NCBI RefSeq assembly: GCF_040807025.1
Contig: NC_090964.1
Coordinates: 10,068,214 to 10,132,213, forward strand
Length of the DNA stretch: 64,000 nt
DNA from: Struthio camelus
Taxonomy: Eukaryota > Chordata > Aves > Struthioniformes > Struthionidae
Direction of reading: 5' to 3'
The translations under genes and the position numbers were made by a program. The notes beneath the pieces were generated by a model. It had not been told where the DNA came from, ran no database searches, and was given only the letters and a program-made list of their open reading frames with translations. Positions 40,557-51,321 of this stretch are shown in pieces. Numbering within the stretch: position 1 is the stretch's first letter; each line of letters opens with the position of its first letter.

Positions 40557-42569
40557 TTTCTTAGTCTGAGACCTGACAGTCTTCTCTCAGAAGCACTCTA
40601 GCTAGTATTGTGTTTATAAAATGTTCAGGTTAGGCTTTTTACAGAAAATTAATGTTTTAAAATAGGGAATTTTTTTAAGGAAACTATTTTACAAAAACTT
40701 CTTGTGGATTTCTGGCATTTAGGTGAAAATTCCTTTTTATTAAAGTCTTTTGACTCTCCTCTCAAAGACACTGTACACTGCTCATCCTGCCCGCACTCAG
40801 TGACTATGATTTGAGAAGCTTTTTTGCTTGCTACTTTCACCAAAAAATAAAAAAAAGATCATTGGGAAAATGACTTAAATGCTAGCTCAACAAGTAATTT
40901 TACCTGGTTTTCATGTGAAGAGTATTTGGAAGTTTTAATCTCTATTCTTGGTTTTGCAAATATCTACGTAAAGTGCCGATACTTATTTGTATTACGATAT
41001 CAAGTTACTGGCGTTGTGAGGGCCACACATTTATGATGCTGTAGCTGCTATATTTATTTAAATGGAGATGGACAATTACTGCACTAAGGAATGAGGAGAT
41101 AAGCAAGGAATCAAGGTTAGTTAGGAATCTTGTTTTTTCAAAAGAAAATTAATGGTGTGAAATATCAAGTGTAACAAAGGGTGCTGTCATTTTAACTGAG
41201 ATTAAATAGCCAGATATTCTTCCTTTGTTTAAAAACATATATATTTTGATGTTTGCAGTTTGGGGGTGGGGGGGGTCGGGATAAATGGTACCTCATCTGT
41301 GGTGGCAGTTTCCAGTATATTTTCAGAGTATATGGATTTCTTTTATTTTTGTACCTGCTCTCCTTAAAAAAAAAAAAAAAAAAAACTCAAATTTTATGTG
41401 CTGTCTGGGGAAGTCTTGAGTGGCATACCAGATCCTCCTCTCATTCTGGGAGCTGTCTGTATATAGTCCAAAGAGGGACGTGGGCAAAGGCTGACAGTTC
41501 TGCTTGCTTTGCAGAGATATTGGCCTCGTTCATATGCCTATCCAGAAAAATGATTCCTATCTCCTAAGACACTGTACCAGTTTACTACACCAAGACTTCA
41601 TGTGTACTTGCAAGTGCCACTGATTGCTTCCATGGCGGGAGCACGCACAAGGGGCCCGGAGCCAGTTTGGGGGAAGAGCACCTTTAGGGTATCTACCACC
41701 CAAAGCTGTAGTTGCAGTACTGGTACGGTGCCAAAAGTAGGAGCCACTCTCTGGGACTGGAGGCAATGCTTCTGGTAACCTAGCAGAAGGCCTTGCCTAG
41801 ACTGTGATCCTAGCGACTAGTAGATCCAAATTTGGAGAGAAATAGAACTAGAGGAGTTAAACTTGCAACATCTACTACCAGAAAGACTGATGACTCCACT
41901 GTAAGTAGCTTTTTTTGTAGGGAACTTCAGCTGTGGCCATTTTACTCAGGATTGCTGTATTACTGTTAAATGTGTAATCTGGTGAAATGTGTCCAAAAGT
42001 TATTTCTATAGGGTTCGTTCTGGCATCCTTTTGGAAGTCTGTTTTGGCCATAGAAATGATTTTCAGAAGTAAAATGGATTTCTGAAAGTTTGTCAACCAA
42101 ATTATTTCAGGAGGCCATTGGTCCTAAACTAATTTCGTTTTTCTTTGAAGTACAAATATGTCCTATGAAATGCTTAACATAAGATACCAGAAAATCATCT
42201 TCTGTACAAATTCCTGCTACTACTACTGGTTTTTTACTAGTCTTAAAGTTCACTCTGGCAATTTCCAAGTTCAGACTACACTTACAAAAACTTGAGGCCT
42301 TTTTTTTTTTTTAACACTTTATTCATATCTTGTCCTCTTTTGATATTTTCCCAGTTTTGTGAACTGAGGGTTTAGAATATTACTCAAAGCACTTTTTATA
42401 ACCAAGGAATCAAAAGCTCAGATTATGTACCTTGAAACCATACATTCAGTTTTCAGAGATCATTATTTCCAAATGGCCATCTTAGTCTCCATCATGCCAG
42501 GCAGATGTTCTGTTGGTCTCAGTGCTGTGGAGTTTTATGGCTGCCACTAGCAGGTTAATTGGATCCAGC

Positions 42570-42592
42570 AAAAAAAAAAAAAAAAAAAAAAA
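42570..42592 (+). repeat. Poly(A) tract (23 A)
   Basis: This is a homopolymer inside the AGO3 3' UTR with no upstream retrocopy that I recognise. It could prime oligo-dT internally and mimic a 3' end. Confidence 0.8.
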
Positions 42593-45500
42593 CAAAACCA
42601 TAGGGATGTCAAAGGGAAAGATTCCTGGCTTACTTTTCTACCCAAAGATGGTACTTTAGATTGATATTGGGTAGTGATACCATTTTTGTTTTGACATGTG
42701 TTTAAATAAAACTTTAGCCAATTCACCTTTTTTTTTTTGTAAGCCTGAAAAATAGTGGTTAGAGCTTGAGCTAACTGATGCTTTCTGCTAGTAGATTTTG
42801 TACTTTACAGTAATTGAGGTATGAAACAGACATATACAGGATCCTAAATTTTACCTCCTTAGCAGAGTCCCAAGAATCTTAATCTCTATAACACTACACA
42901 AAAAAAAAAAAGTCCCTCAGTAGGCAAAGGTGCATATGGAGGGGAAGGAATTGTTGGGGAAGAAGCTTGCAAAGAAAATATTGAAGCATTAGTTTTGCAG
43001 AAACAAGGGTGTTGATGGAGAGATTCTATCTGCTTTCCATCCTATGTGCCCTGGCCTTTACAAATTTTGTCTGAAGTACTACCCCCTAACACGGGTAGTT
43101 AATGTAGGATCCTTTTAAAACAAAGCAGTTCCACTGTTTAAAACTTGGAGTGATTTTTCTTATTTTTATTTTTTATTTTTTTTAAGCAAGACAGTCTTCA
43201 GAAAGTGCCTTTTTAGAAGATGGTGCTGTAGATTTTTATTTTCCATTTGTACGTGGCTGAAAATTTAAGATAAATTATTGAAAATGCCAAGTGTTTGATG
43301 GTATCTTTCAGGTACTCTCAAGCATCAGTTTCTCTGAGTCAGGACCAAGATTAACCAGGAAGGTGTTTTCATCGGAGGGAAAGGCATTGAGGAACGAACG
43401 ATCACCAAATTCAGCTGGTAGGCTAGAATCGGTTTTGGTTTAGTCGGTGCAATTTACCTGTTCATATTGAGGGGATTGGGAGCAGGCTATAGGAAAAGTA
43501 AGCGCACAGGACTCTCTGGACAGTGTAATTAATGGTGAAACGAAATCCATGGTTATCGAAGGACGTTGTCTCTTGGAGATGTAGCAAGCTCCCAAAGGTG
43601 AAGTAGACAAAATGAGAACTATCTGAAGACTCTGAGAGATGATCAGTCCTACTGTGAGCAGATGTCACATGGCTTGCATTTGTAAAGGAGTAATGTGCAC
43701 ATGTTGATGGGACTTCTGATTCTTAGCTGGGAGCTGTGACGCTCTGCAGGGTAACGGCTTGTTGGGGTGGGAGATGTTGCCCTCTTTAGGCGGTCAAAGG
43801 TGTTATGGGTCCATAGCGAGTTTGGTGAGCATTCTTCCAGTCAGGAAAAGCTGTAGACTAGACTATTAAACACTGCACCTCAGTAACCTTGTAATGCTGC
43901 ATAAAGTAATAATAATAGCAAAGTTCTGCTTTGATTACACTGTAATGTGCTTGCACATGCCTGCAAAAAATACACACTTAACTTTCATTTTTGTAATAGT
44001 CTTAATAGCAGTTATCAGACTTTTTTTTTTCTTCCAAGATGAGCCTTGTCTTTTAATGTGGTGTTTCTGTATATTTATTGTTAATCTGTGTGCAGCTCAT
44101 AGGTCTGTGTCTGGTCTGTATGTTGCTTTTAACACTTATTTAGATGGGAGAAGTTTCTGAATGTCTTGATTTTCTTCACTGAAGTCAGCTTAGCTCATCA
44201 TTTTGGAGAGGAACCTGAATAAAAACTTGATTGACAGTCTAATTGGTACCTTGTTTCTTTAAGTTTAGAACTGAGATGAGTTTGTGTTCCTTTTATTACT
44301 GTTCAAACAGTACTGGGCATTTAAGACATACAGTAACTTGACGTCAGTCAGGATATTTTTGGGTATCAGGAATTAAAGCATAAAACTCCCACTTTAATTG
44401 CAAATGGCATTGTTGCAAGAATGTGTTCATGTCCAGTAAGCAGAGTGGAGTAAGCAGAGCTTATCAACATTTCTTGATTTGGACATGATCAATCAAATAT
44501 CTAGAGTGTAGAATTCCAAAGTGGCGACAGTGACCCTTGCACTTGCTGGCCTCTTTATTTAAAGGGACACTGTTAAATTAATTCATAATATAGCACTCCT
44601 GCTTGTGTTACCAACAGAAATTGTGAAACAAAAATCTAACGTTTTGCTGCATAGACTTTTCTGTTTCAAGCTGGAGAAATGAACTGAACTTTATTGCAAT
44701 TTGTCACCAGCTTGCTTGTTCTAGTACAGTGCCCAATTCATTGGTATTTAAGCTTACCATGACTTTAAATTATTGTATATTCCCACTTTCTTAATGTTAT
44801 TAGCCTAGGATTTAGAAAGCATTTTTTCAGTCTGAATTCTGAGCCAAAACTATCTGTCTTCTATCCCTTTTAGTAGCTGGAGAGCTATCTTTTGGACTGA
44901 AAAGGGCCAAAAATCTTCTTCTATCAGCCTGTTTGCGGAAATGCTCTCCATCTCTCCATCTCTTCCCTTGCCTATGAACCAGGTGTGTTTTTTCCATATA
45001 CATTTAGCAAATAGCGAAGCTATTGAGGCTTGTTGCCTCTTCTTTCCATACATTGCAAATGTAGTCAAAAATAAATGACACAGACTTGGCGTCTGATCAT
45101 GCTAGTTTCTTGGGCACAAATCTCTTCTTAGGAAGTCTTACCTTGGTGAAGACTTAACTGTAGAACATATGCGTTTAATTACAGTAGGAATGATCTGTGT
45201 ATTTCTGTTGCATTCATTTGATGGTGCCTGATATTTTGAAATATCTAATTCAAATACAATCTAATAAATCACTGAGAATGCAGGCACCCTCATATAATTC
45301 ATCTTTAAAAAAAAAAAAAAAAATCTAGTGTATATGGCTAGTTCATCCTTCTTCCTGGCAAAGGTTTGAGACTGAGGATTTTCTGTAATTGATACTATTT
45401 ATAGCAAATTGTGCTGGGATTAATCCTAAAGCCAAACTGACTCAGCTATGCTTTAACAGTCTGTCACTGCCCTGATGTTTGTTTTATAAAGAGAAGAAAT

Positions 45501-48500
45501 GGTAGGGGTGACTGTCCTATCAAACCAGTAGTAGAAAGCTCTCTTAAAAATGCAAGGAGGAAACTTTTCTGCATATTGAAAAAGCTAAATATGCTTAAAA
45601 CAAAAAAAACTTATGCTGCTAGAGCCTTGTGAACCTGTATCTTTGCATCCATAGTTTACCCAAAAGGCTCAACGTGTGGCTACTTCAGAAACTAATATAG
45701 GAGGAGGAAAGCTTTTTTCCTTTTTGATTTTTTTTTCTTCTTTAAAAAAAGTAAGAGTGCCTGTTCCCCTCCATAAAAGGAACATGCTGAGAAGCAGGCA
45801 TCAGTGCCTATAATAATTGTATAGTTAAGAACAAGTAGTCTGTGTTTTGTATCTAAATCTTGAAGCTACCTTACTTGGTTCAAAGCAGATACGAATTCCA
45901 GTAGATCGGTGCTATCTGAAACAGTGGAGCCAAGGGGTGTTGTGAGCAATATCTAACCCCTCCATAAAACATAGATGCTCTGATAGATTTCTGGTTGCAG
46001 TCTTCAGACAGTTCACACTGACGTGTGCCTGGCTAACAAGAAAAACAGCAGGCAGTCGTAGAGTTAATTTTGCTGTAGCACTACAATTGCTCTGCTCTTC
46101 CTCAGCTCTTACCTACCTCCCTAATTCCCTTACACAGGATCACTCTCCCTCCAGAAATAGCCATGTTGAGAACATTTTAGCCGTGTGGAAAGTGAATCAG
46201 CTTTGTCTGGATGTGAGGGTAGTGCAATGATGTGATGAAAGTAACTGCCAGTAGAAATAGAAAGGATTCAGTTGGGTGGATGTCAGTCAAGCTGGGTTCA
46301 GCCTGAGCCCTTCAGGCAGTTTGGGAACCTCAAACGTTAACTTAGGTGTCCTGGAATGTGTGTGTCAAACTTGAACTCATTGAGAGCAAGTATGTGCCTT
46401 ATTCTGATCAAGAACAGAAGCTGGAAAAACTTGCATTTGCATTCATACTATGGTTAATATTTTTGTGAGCTGTTCTTAAAGCTTGAAGTCCTTGGTCAGA
46501 ATGGAGTTGTTTTTGCATTGAATTACTTAATAAATAAAGGTGAATCCTGAATTATCTGCGAATTAGAACTATCCTGAAAGGAGAAGCTTTTAAAACAAGT
46601 GGTTTCTCTAATGTTGTCATATAAACAAATCTACTGGTAGATTTGCAATTTTTAAAATAAAATTTAACCTTGATATGTTTCTCATTATCTATTGAAAATA
46701 ATCAATTTTGCCTTTATTTCAATGTTGCCTGTCCAGTAATGTCTTCACTCTTTGCTGTGCTTCTGCAGCCTTTCATGCACTCCATTGATTCTTGCCGCCA
46801 CCCCGCAATGGTGACTGTAAGGACATTAAGAATGTTGTCTAATGAATGTACGGGAGCAGTGTAGAGGTCTAATTAAGTGGGAACGTTGTGGTGAGGATTA
46901 AACATCACAGAGATTTCTGCAAGAACTAGTTTGCCAGCAGCTGAGGGTAGTGATGGCTGTGTAATGAATTTTATGGAGTCTTGGGTATACAGAGTTTTAG
47001 CAAAGTGGTATGAGGGGGGGGGGAACACCTCCCCTTTGATATCAAGGTACTAGTAGAGGGAAGTCTTTTGTATACTGTGTACTGCGCAAAAGTAGTCACC
47101 TGTGTCATTAGATGCTAGTTTAGGTTTAAAGCTGCTATAAAAGTGGATTTTCAGAGCATAATGGAAAAGCTCTTCAAATAGCGATGTTTTATACAGTTTT
47201 GAGATATCGGTGAGTTGTCCAGCCAGGAACTCTGGTATGAACGTTGGCTCTGAGATGGGTTCCCTCTTTGACCTTGGGTAAGTGATTCTGCCTCCGTTTT
47301 TTTTTTACGCCATCTAGAAAGCGTATACGATGATTCACATCACCTTATGAGAGCTAGCTATTAGATGTTCTGAGGATGAATCAGGTGGAAGTGCTAAATT
47401 CTTATTAGAAACCTGTGCACCTTCTTGCAAGTTTGCATCTTCACATATCAATACAGTACTGTCGGAAATCTGTCCATCTTTGAAATGAGCCGGTGTTCTT
47501 GGCAGACATGTCATCACAACTGAGCTGTGCCTGAGGAAGGCCACTGGGATTGGTCCCATAACATTTACCTGTTGCTTTCTTTTAAGATAATCCTTTCTTT
47601 CCATTTGGTGAGAAACAGACTGCCAGACGGCAAAGTTTATTTAAATGGAAGTTGAGAAAACCTTCATTGAGGACTGAATTGGTCCTTCAAAGACATTTGG
47701 CAATTGGAAATTTAACACATACTGTAATACTATCTAGCAACACAAAATATGACGGTGTATTGCATTTGGTGTTTTGCTAGCACATAAACCATAGATCCTC
47801 AAACCCATTTAAACAGAGATGTGCAAAAGTTAGCTATTAAAATAGTTACTAGTAAACTTTCATGATGCTTACATTTGCAAGTCTCTTAAATCCGTTCGAA
47901 AACAGTTTCTTTTGATATAAAATCCATGTCTTGCGAGTTAGTATTCACTCAGACACATTAGCAAAACAGTACCCGTTGGAGCAATGCTATATTTAAAGAA
48001 CCTTTTTGAAGTTTTTAAATTTGGTGGTGTGCCAGCAGAGTAGGAACTTGAGCAGTACTCTTTAGCTGACAAGAAAAAATTAATTTTGCGAAAATTCAGT
48101 AAGTGTGAGGAAGACTGCTAGAGATGAGAAGATTTGTCTTCTGACTTCTGGCAACTCTTCAGTGAAGACTGGCTTCTTTAGGCTGTTCTGTTTGGTACAT
48201 CACTTTCTTGTGGCTGTACTTACGTTTCTTTGGACTTGATTTCTGTTCTTCAGTAGAACGTTCTCATTTCTGCAGTAAAGCTTTACAGTGTTGAACCTAG
48301 CCTTGAGACAACTTAATGTTGTTTTCATGAAGAAAAATCCTGTTTCTAGAAAGTTGCATTTTTTGTCTGTTTTGCAGACGGTAATTTTGAAAAGCTAGCC
48401 TCAGTACAGCAGCGGAGTTGGCAGAATCAGTTTTTAATCTGAGATGTTGCTCTTACAGGCTTGTCGCCCAGCCCCTACTGCCATGGTCAGTGACACTGAT

Positions 48501-50399
48501 ATGCGGATGCCTTGAGTAGCAGCTCACGTGCCTCAGGTTAGGCGATGAACTTTGGGCTCACAGGGTGCAGATTCTTTTGTCTATTACGTTCCTGTTTCTT
48601 CCCTTGGTGTACGTAGTTAAACTTCCTATTGGTGGATAAACAGCCTTGTTGCTTATTATGGGGGGAAAGAACTCAACTCTTTAAATGGCCTGGAGGCGTT
48701 AGATTGGAGATAGGAACATTGTCTATCAACAGGTATTACTCTAAAGCCTTCACTGTAATTGGTAGCATTCAGTTATGAGCCAGAGTGGGTATTAAAATAT
48801 CTTCAGCAGAAGGTGGCTCAGGTGGCAGTGTGTGCCATAAGCATTGCTAGTGATCACTATGTATTTGTTTAGGAGACTGCTGGAAGCAATGTTGTGCATA
48901 TAGATTTTGCATATTTAATACCATATGTTTAAATAAAAAATAATAATTGTACTGTTTGGGATTCCTTTTCGGAATAAAATTTTAATAAACCAGTCAAGTG
49001 GGTTGAGATTCCCTTCTGTGTGTACGTCTTGCTCTTTCTCATTTGGTGGTAACTGCTCCCTTCTTGTTTTGCTGTTACCATTGCTTAAGAAGGAAGTAAA
49101 AGGTGTTCCAACCATGAAGATAACTGGGGAGAGGGGGGTTCAAAGTAAAAGGGAATTGTTTCAAGAAGAAAGTAGAGCTGTGACTTGAGACATTGCACAA
49201 ATAGATTGTAGACAGATGGCAAACAAACTGCTAAAAAGCCTTTATTTTTACTTAACCATCTTGACCATGTGTGCCTATTTGTATTGCGGATGTGGGCTGC
49301 AACCATTCGGAATGTGAGGGAAATCATGTGTCAGTGTGTTTTAAGATGTAATTGCTAAGCAGAAGCAATGTCCTCTGCCCGTTTTCCCTTTCAGGACAAA
49401 TTGTTCCTGCCAGAATTTTCTACCTGTTGCAACAGTTGCTTTCTTTCCAGCACAGTAAAATGTCACCTTCTTTCACTGCCCCTTCCCTCTGGCAGTCACC
49501 TATAATCTCTGTACAACTGTGTATAGTACACACAACAGTCATTGGATCTCTGTTGGCTTTAGATACCATCAAGCGGGGTATGTTGTACACCAACCGTATT
49601 AATTTGAAAAATAAATTTGTTTCGAATGCATATGTGATATTTTAATCTTTTTATACTTGCATTGTTTGAATTTCTTTCCAAAGCAAAGTCTGCAAGAATG
49701 GATGGAGATTGAAGTGCTGATCTGAATCGCTAATGTCAGGAACTGGGATAATATCTCGAGGGAGATACCAAACACGGCTGCCAAACCTTTGTCAGAAAAT
49801 GTGATTTTACTTTCCAAGTTTCTTATTTGATTGGAGTTAACGCCATTTAATTAAAAAATAGGAGAATTTAAGTGCTCTGATTGGCAATTTTCATCCTTAT
49901 CCACAAAACTAAAAATGTTGGGGGGATATGATGGTATTTCGGAGTTACTGGCATTGTTTATGCATGTGTTGAATACTCAGTTATGTCTGCGGTGTCAGCT
50001 GAACTTCATGGCTCAGAATGAACACAGGCAAATAAGGGGTTAAATGGGTTTTGAAGCTATAAATGCTTGTGTGCGGATTATCAGCGGTGAATGTGGTGCC
50101 TTTGGTTAAATCATTGTCTCCACAAAAACACCTTGTCTGTGGTTGAGATTTAAAAAGTTCGTTTCTGTTTGACACACCGTTGCTCACAGTACTGACATGG
50201 TGAAATTCAGTCATGGACCTCTCTGAGCCAAAACTGTCACCGAAGCTTTCCGTGACAGCCTCCACTCCTCTCTTTCTGCCGTTCTCTATACTGGAAGGAC
50301 TCTGTGTTGTTTTGTTTTTACCTTTTTTTTAAAAAACAAAAATATTGGTTTTAGTGTTGCTTTGCTTCAGTTTGAAGTGTAACTTTCACTAATAACTGC

Positions 50400-50405
50400 A
50401 ATAAA
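50400..50405 (+). terminator. Candidate distal poly(A) signal of AGO3
   Basis: AATAAA leads directly into an A run and then a GU-containing stretch (CTGTGTTAAC). It is the last signal before the TEKT2 CpG island, so it is the best candidate for the longest AGO3 isoform. The adjoining genomic A run makes cDNA evidence here ambiguous. Confidence 0.35.
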
Positions 50406-50559
50406 AAAAAAAAAAAAAAGCTTTGCTCCAAACCTGCTCCCTGTGTTAACTCGCTTTATTTAAGGTATGTTAGAAAAATAATATATAAGTAACAGGCTGT
50501 TTGCTTGTGAGATACTGGGTTTTAGATGGCCACCGTGTGGCAGGTAGGAGGAAATCGAG

Positions 50560-50830
50560 CTGGCGGGGGGGGGGGGGCGGGTCTGCTGAAGGCTTTGCAA
50601 GTCGGCGTCATTTGGGGGAAAATAAAAGGATTCAGTTGGCGGCCGGTCCCTCAGGCTGCTCCCGACGCCGCTAACGGCTGCGGCCGTGACGCCGGCGGAG
50701 CGGGGCGGGGAGCGGGGCGGGGAGCGGCCGCGTAGCAACGGGCGCGCGCGTGCCTGGCAACCGGCCTAGCAACGCGCGGCGGGAGCGCCGTAAAGGAGCG
50801 CGGGCAGCGGGGCCGGGAGCGGTGAGGGGG
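50560..50830 (+). promoter_or_regulatory. TEKT2: TEKT2 CpG-island promoter with RFX and MYB-like motifs
   Basis: GC content rises sharply from about 50.56 kb, starting with a 13-G run at 50565-50577. A GGGGCGGGG/AGC tandem repeat (about 50697-50728, SP/KLF type) precedes three RFX half-sites in the same orientation: AGCAAC at 50734-50739, GGCAAC at 50756-50761 and AGCAAC at 50768-50773. The second and third are each preceded by GCC-T, giving a partial X-box. MYB-like YAACGG cores are at 50672-50677 (TAACGG) and 50736-50741 (CAACGG, overlapping the first RFX half-site). RFX control is expected for a gene of motile cilia. Confidence 0.65.
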
Positions 50831-51321
50831 CCGGGCCGGGCCCGGGGCTCTTGAGGCGGCGCTGGCCCTCGGGGGCCCTGAGCCGGCTGCCCCTGCCCGG
50901 CAGCATTATCCGGGTCCACGGATAATCTGCGGCCTTGGACAGCGCCTCAGCAGCTTCACTAGCGTGGTGGGCCCTTGTGCCCTAGAGCTCGGTAAACACC
51001 GCGCGGGAGGCGGTGCGGGGAGAGGGGTTCCTCGCCTCTGTACAGGCAGCACCGTTCCCTAGGGAGAGACCGGTGGAAGAGGCTTCCCTCCTTGCCCGGG
51101 GAAGAGGGCAGTTCGGATCATCCTTCCCCGGTTGCGTGGGCACCTGCGCGTCCGCGTTAGCTGGGGCCGCCACGTCAGGGCCTGCTGCATCTTCTCTACT
51201 GGAAACCTTTCCAGTCTCTGGGTGCTGGGTTTGTTTTCACGCATCTCTGGTTTTGGTGCGTCTCCAGGAATAAACGTGATGATCCTTTACTCCCTTTTAG
51301 CCACTAGCCGGTTTTACCGCT
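50780..51321 (+). other. TEKT2: TEKT2 5' UTR, probably with a noncoding first exon
   Basis: A donor GTGAGG at 50822 and an acceptor TCCCTTTTAG ending at 51300 would place a 479-bp intron between a short noncoding exon in the CpG island and the exon carrying the ATG, leaving CCACTAGCCGGTTTTACCGCT before the start. As I recall, human TEKT2 also has a noncoding first exon. The exact transcription start is unknown. Confidence 0.5.

Larger units (their letters stand above)
38050..50420 (+). other. AGO3: AGO3 3' UTR and downstream region (probable 12-kb UTR)
   Basis: From the AGO3 stop to the TEKT2 CpG island there is 12.4 kb of AT-rich, mostly unique sequence without splice-consistent coding exons. 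Human AGO3 is known for a 3' UTR well over 10 kb, so most of this is probably transcribed with AGO3. AATAAA signals are staged along it: 39564-39569, 42705-42710, 44218-44223, 46529-46538 (two overlapping), several between 48930 and 49000, and 50400-50405. A let-7 7mer-m8 match (CTACCTC) is at 46123-46129, and Pumilio-type TGTATATA occurs near 40186 and 41457. Poly(A) tracts are at 41366-41385 and 42570-42592. One antisense protein-like fragment near 40.35-40.55 kb is listed separately. Confidence 0.55.

Noticed and set aside
47335-47604. 89-codon minus-strand frame with an ATG in the AGO3 3' UTR
   Set aside because: It has no third-position bias, promoter or splice context, and a plainly noncoding intronic frame at 21023-21358 is longer (111 codons).
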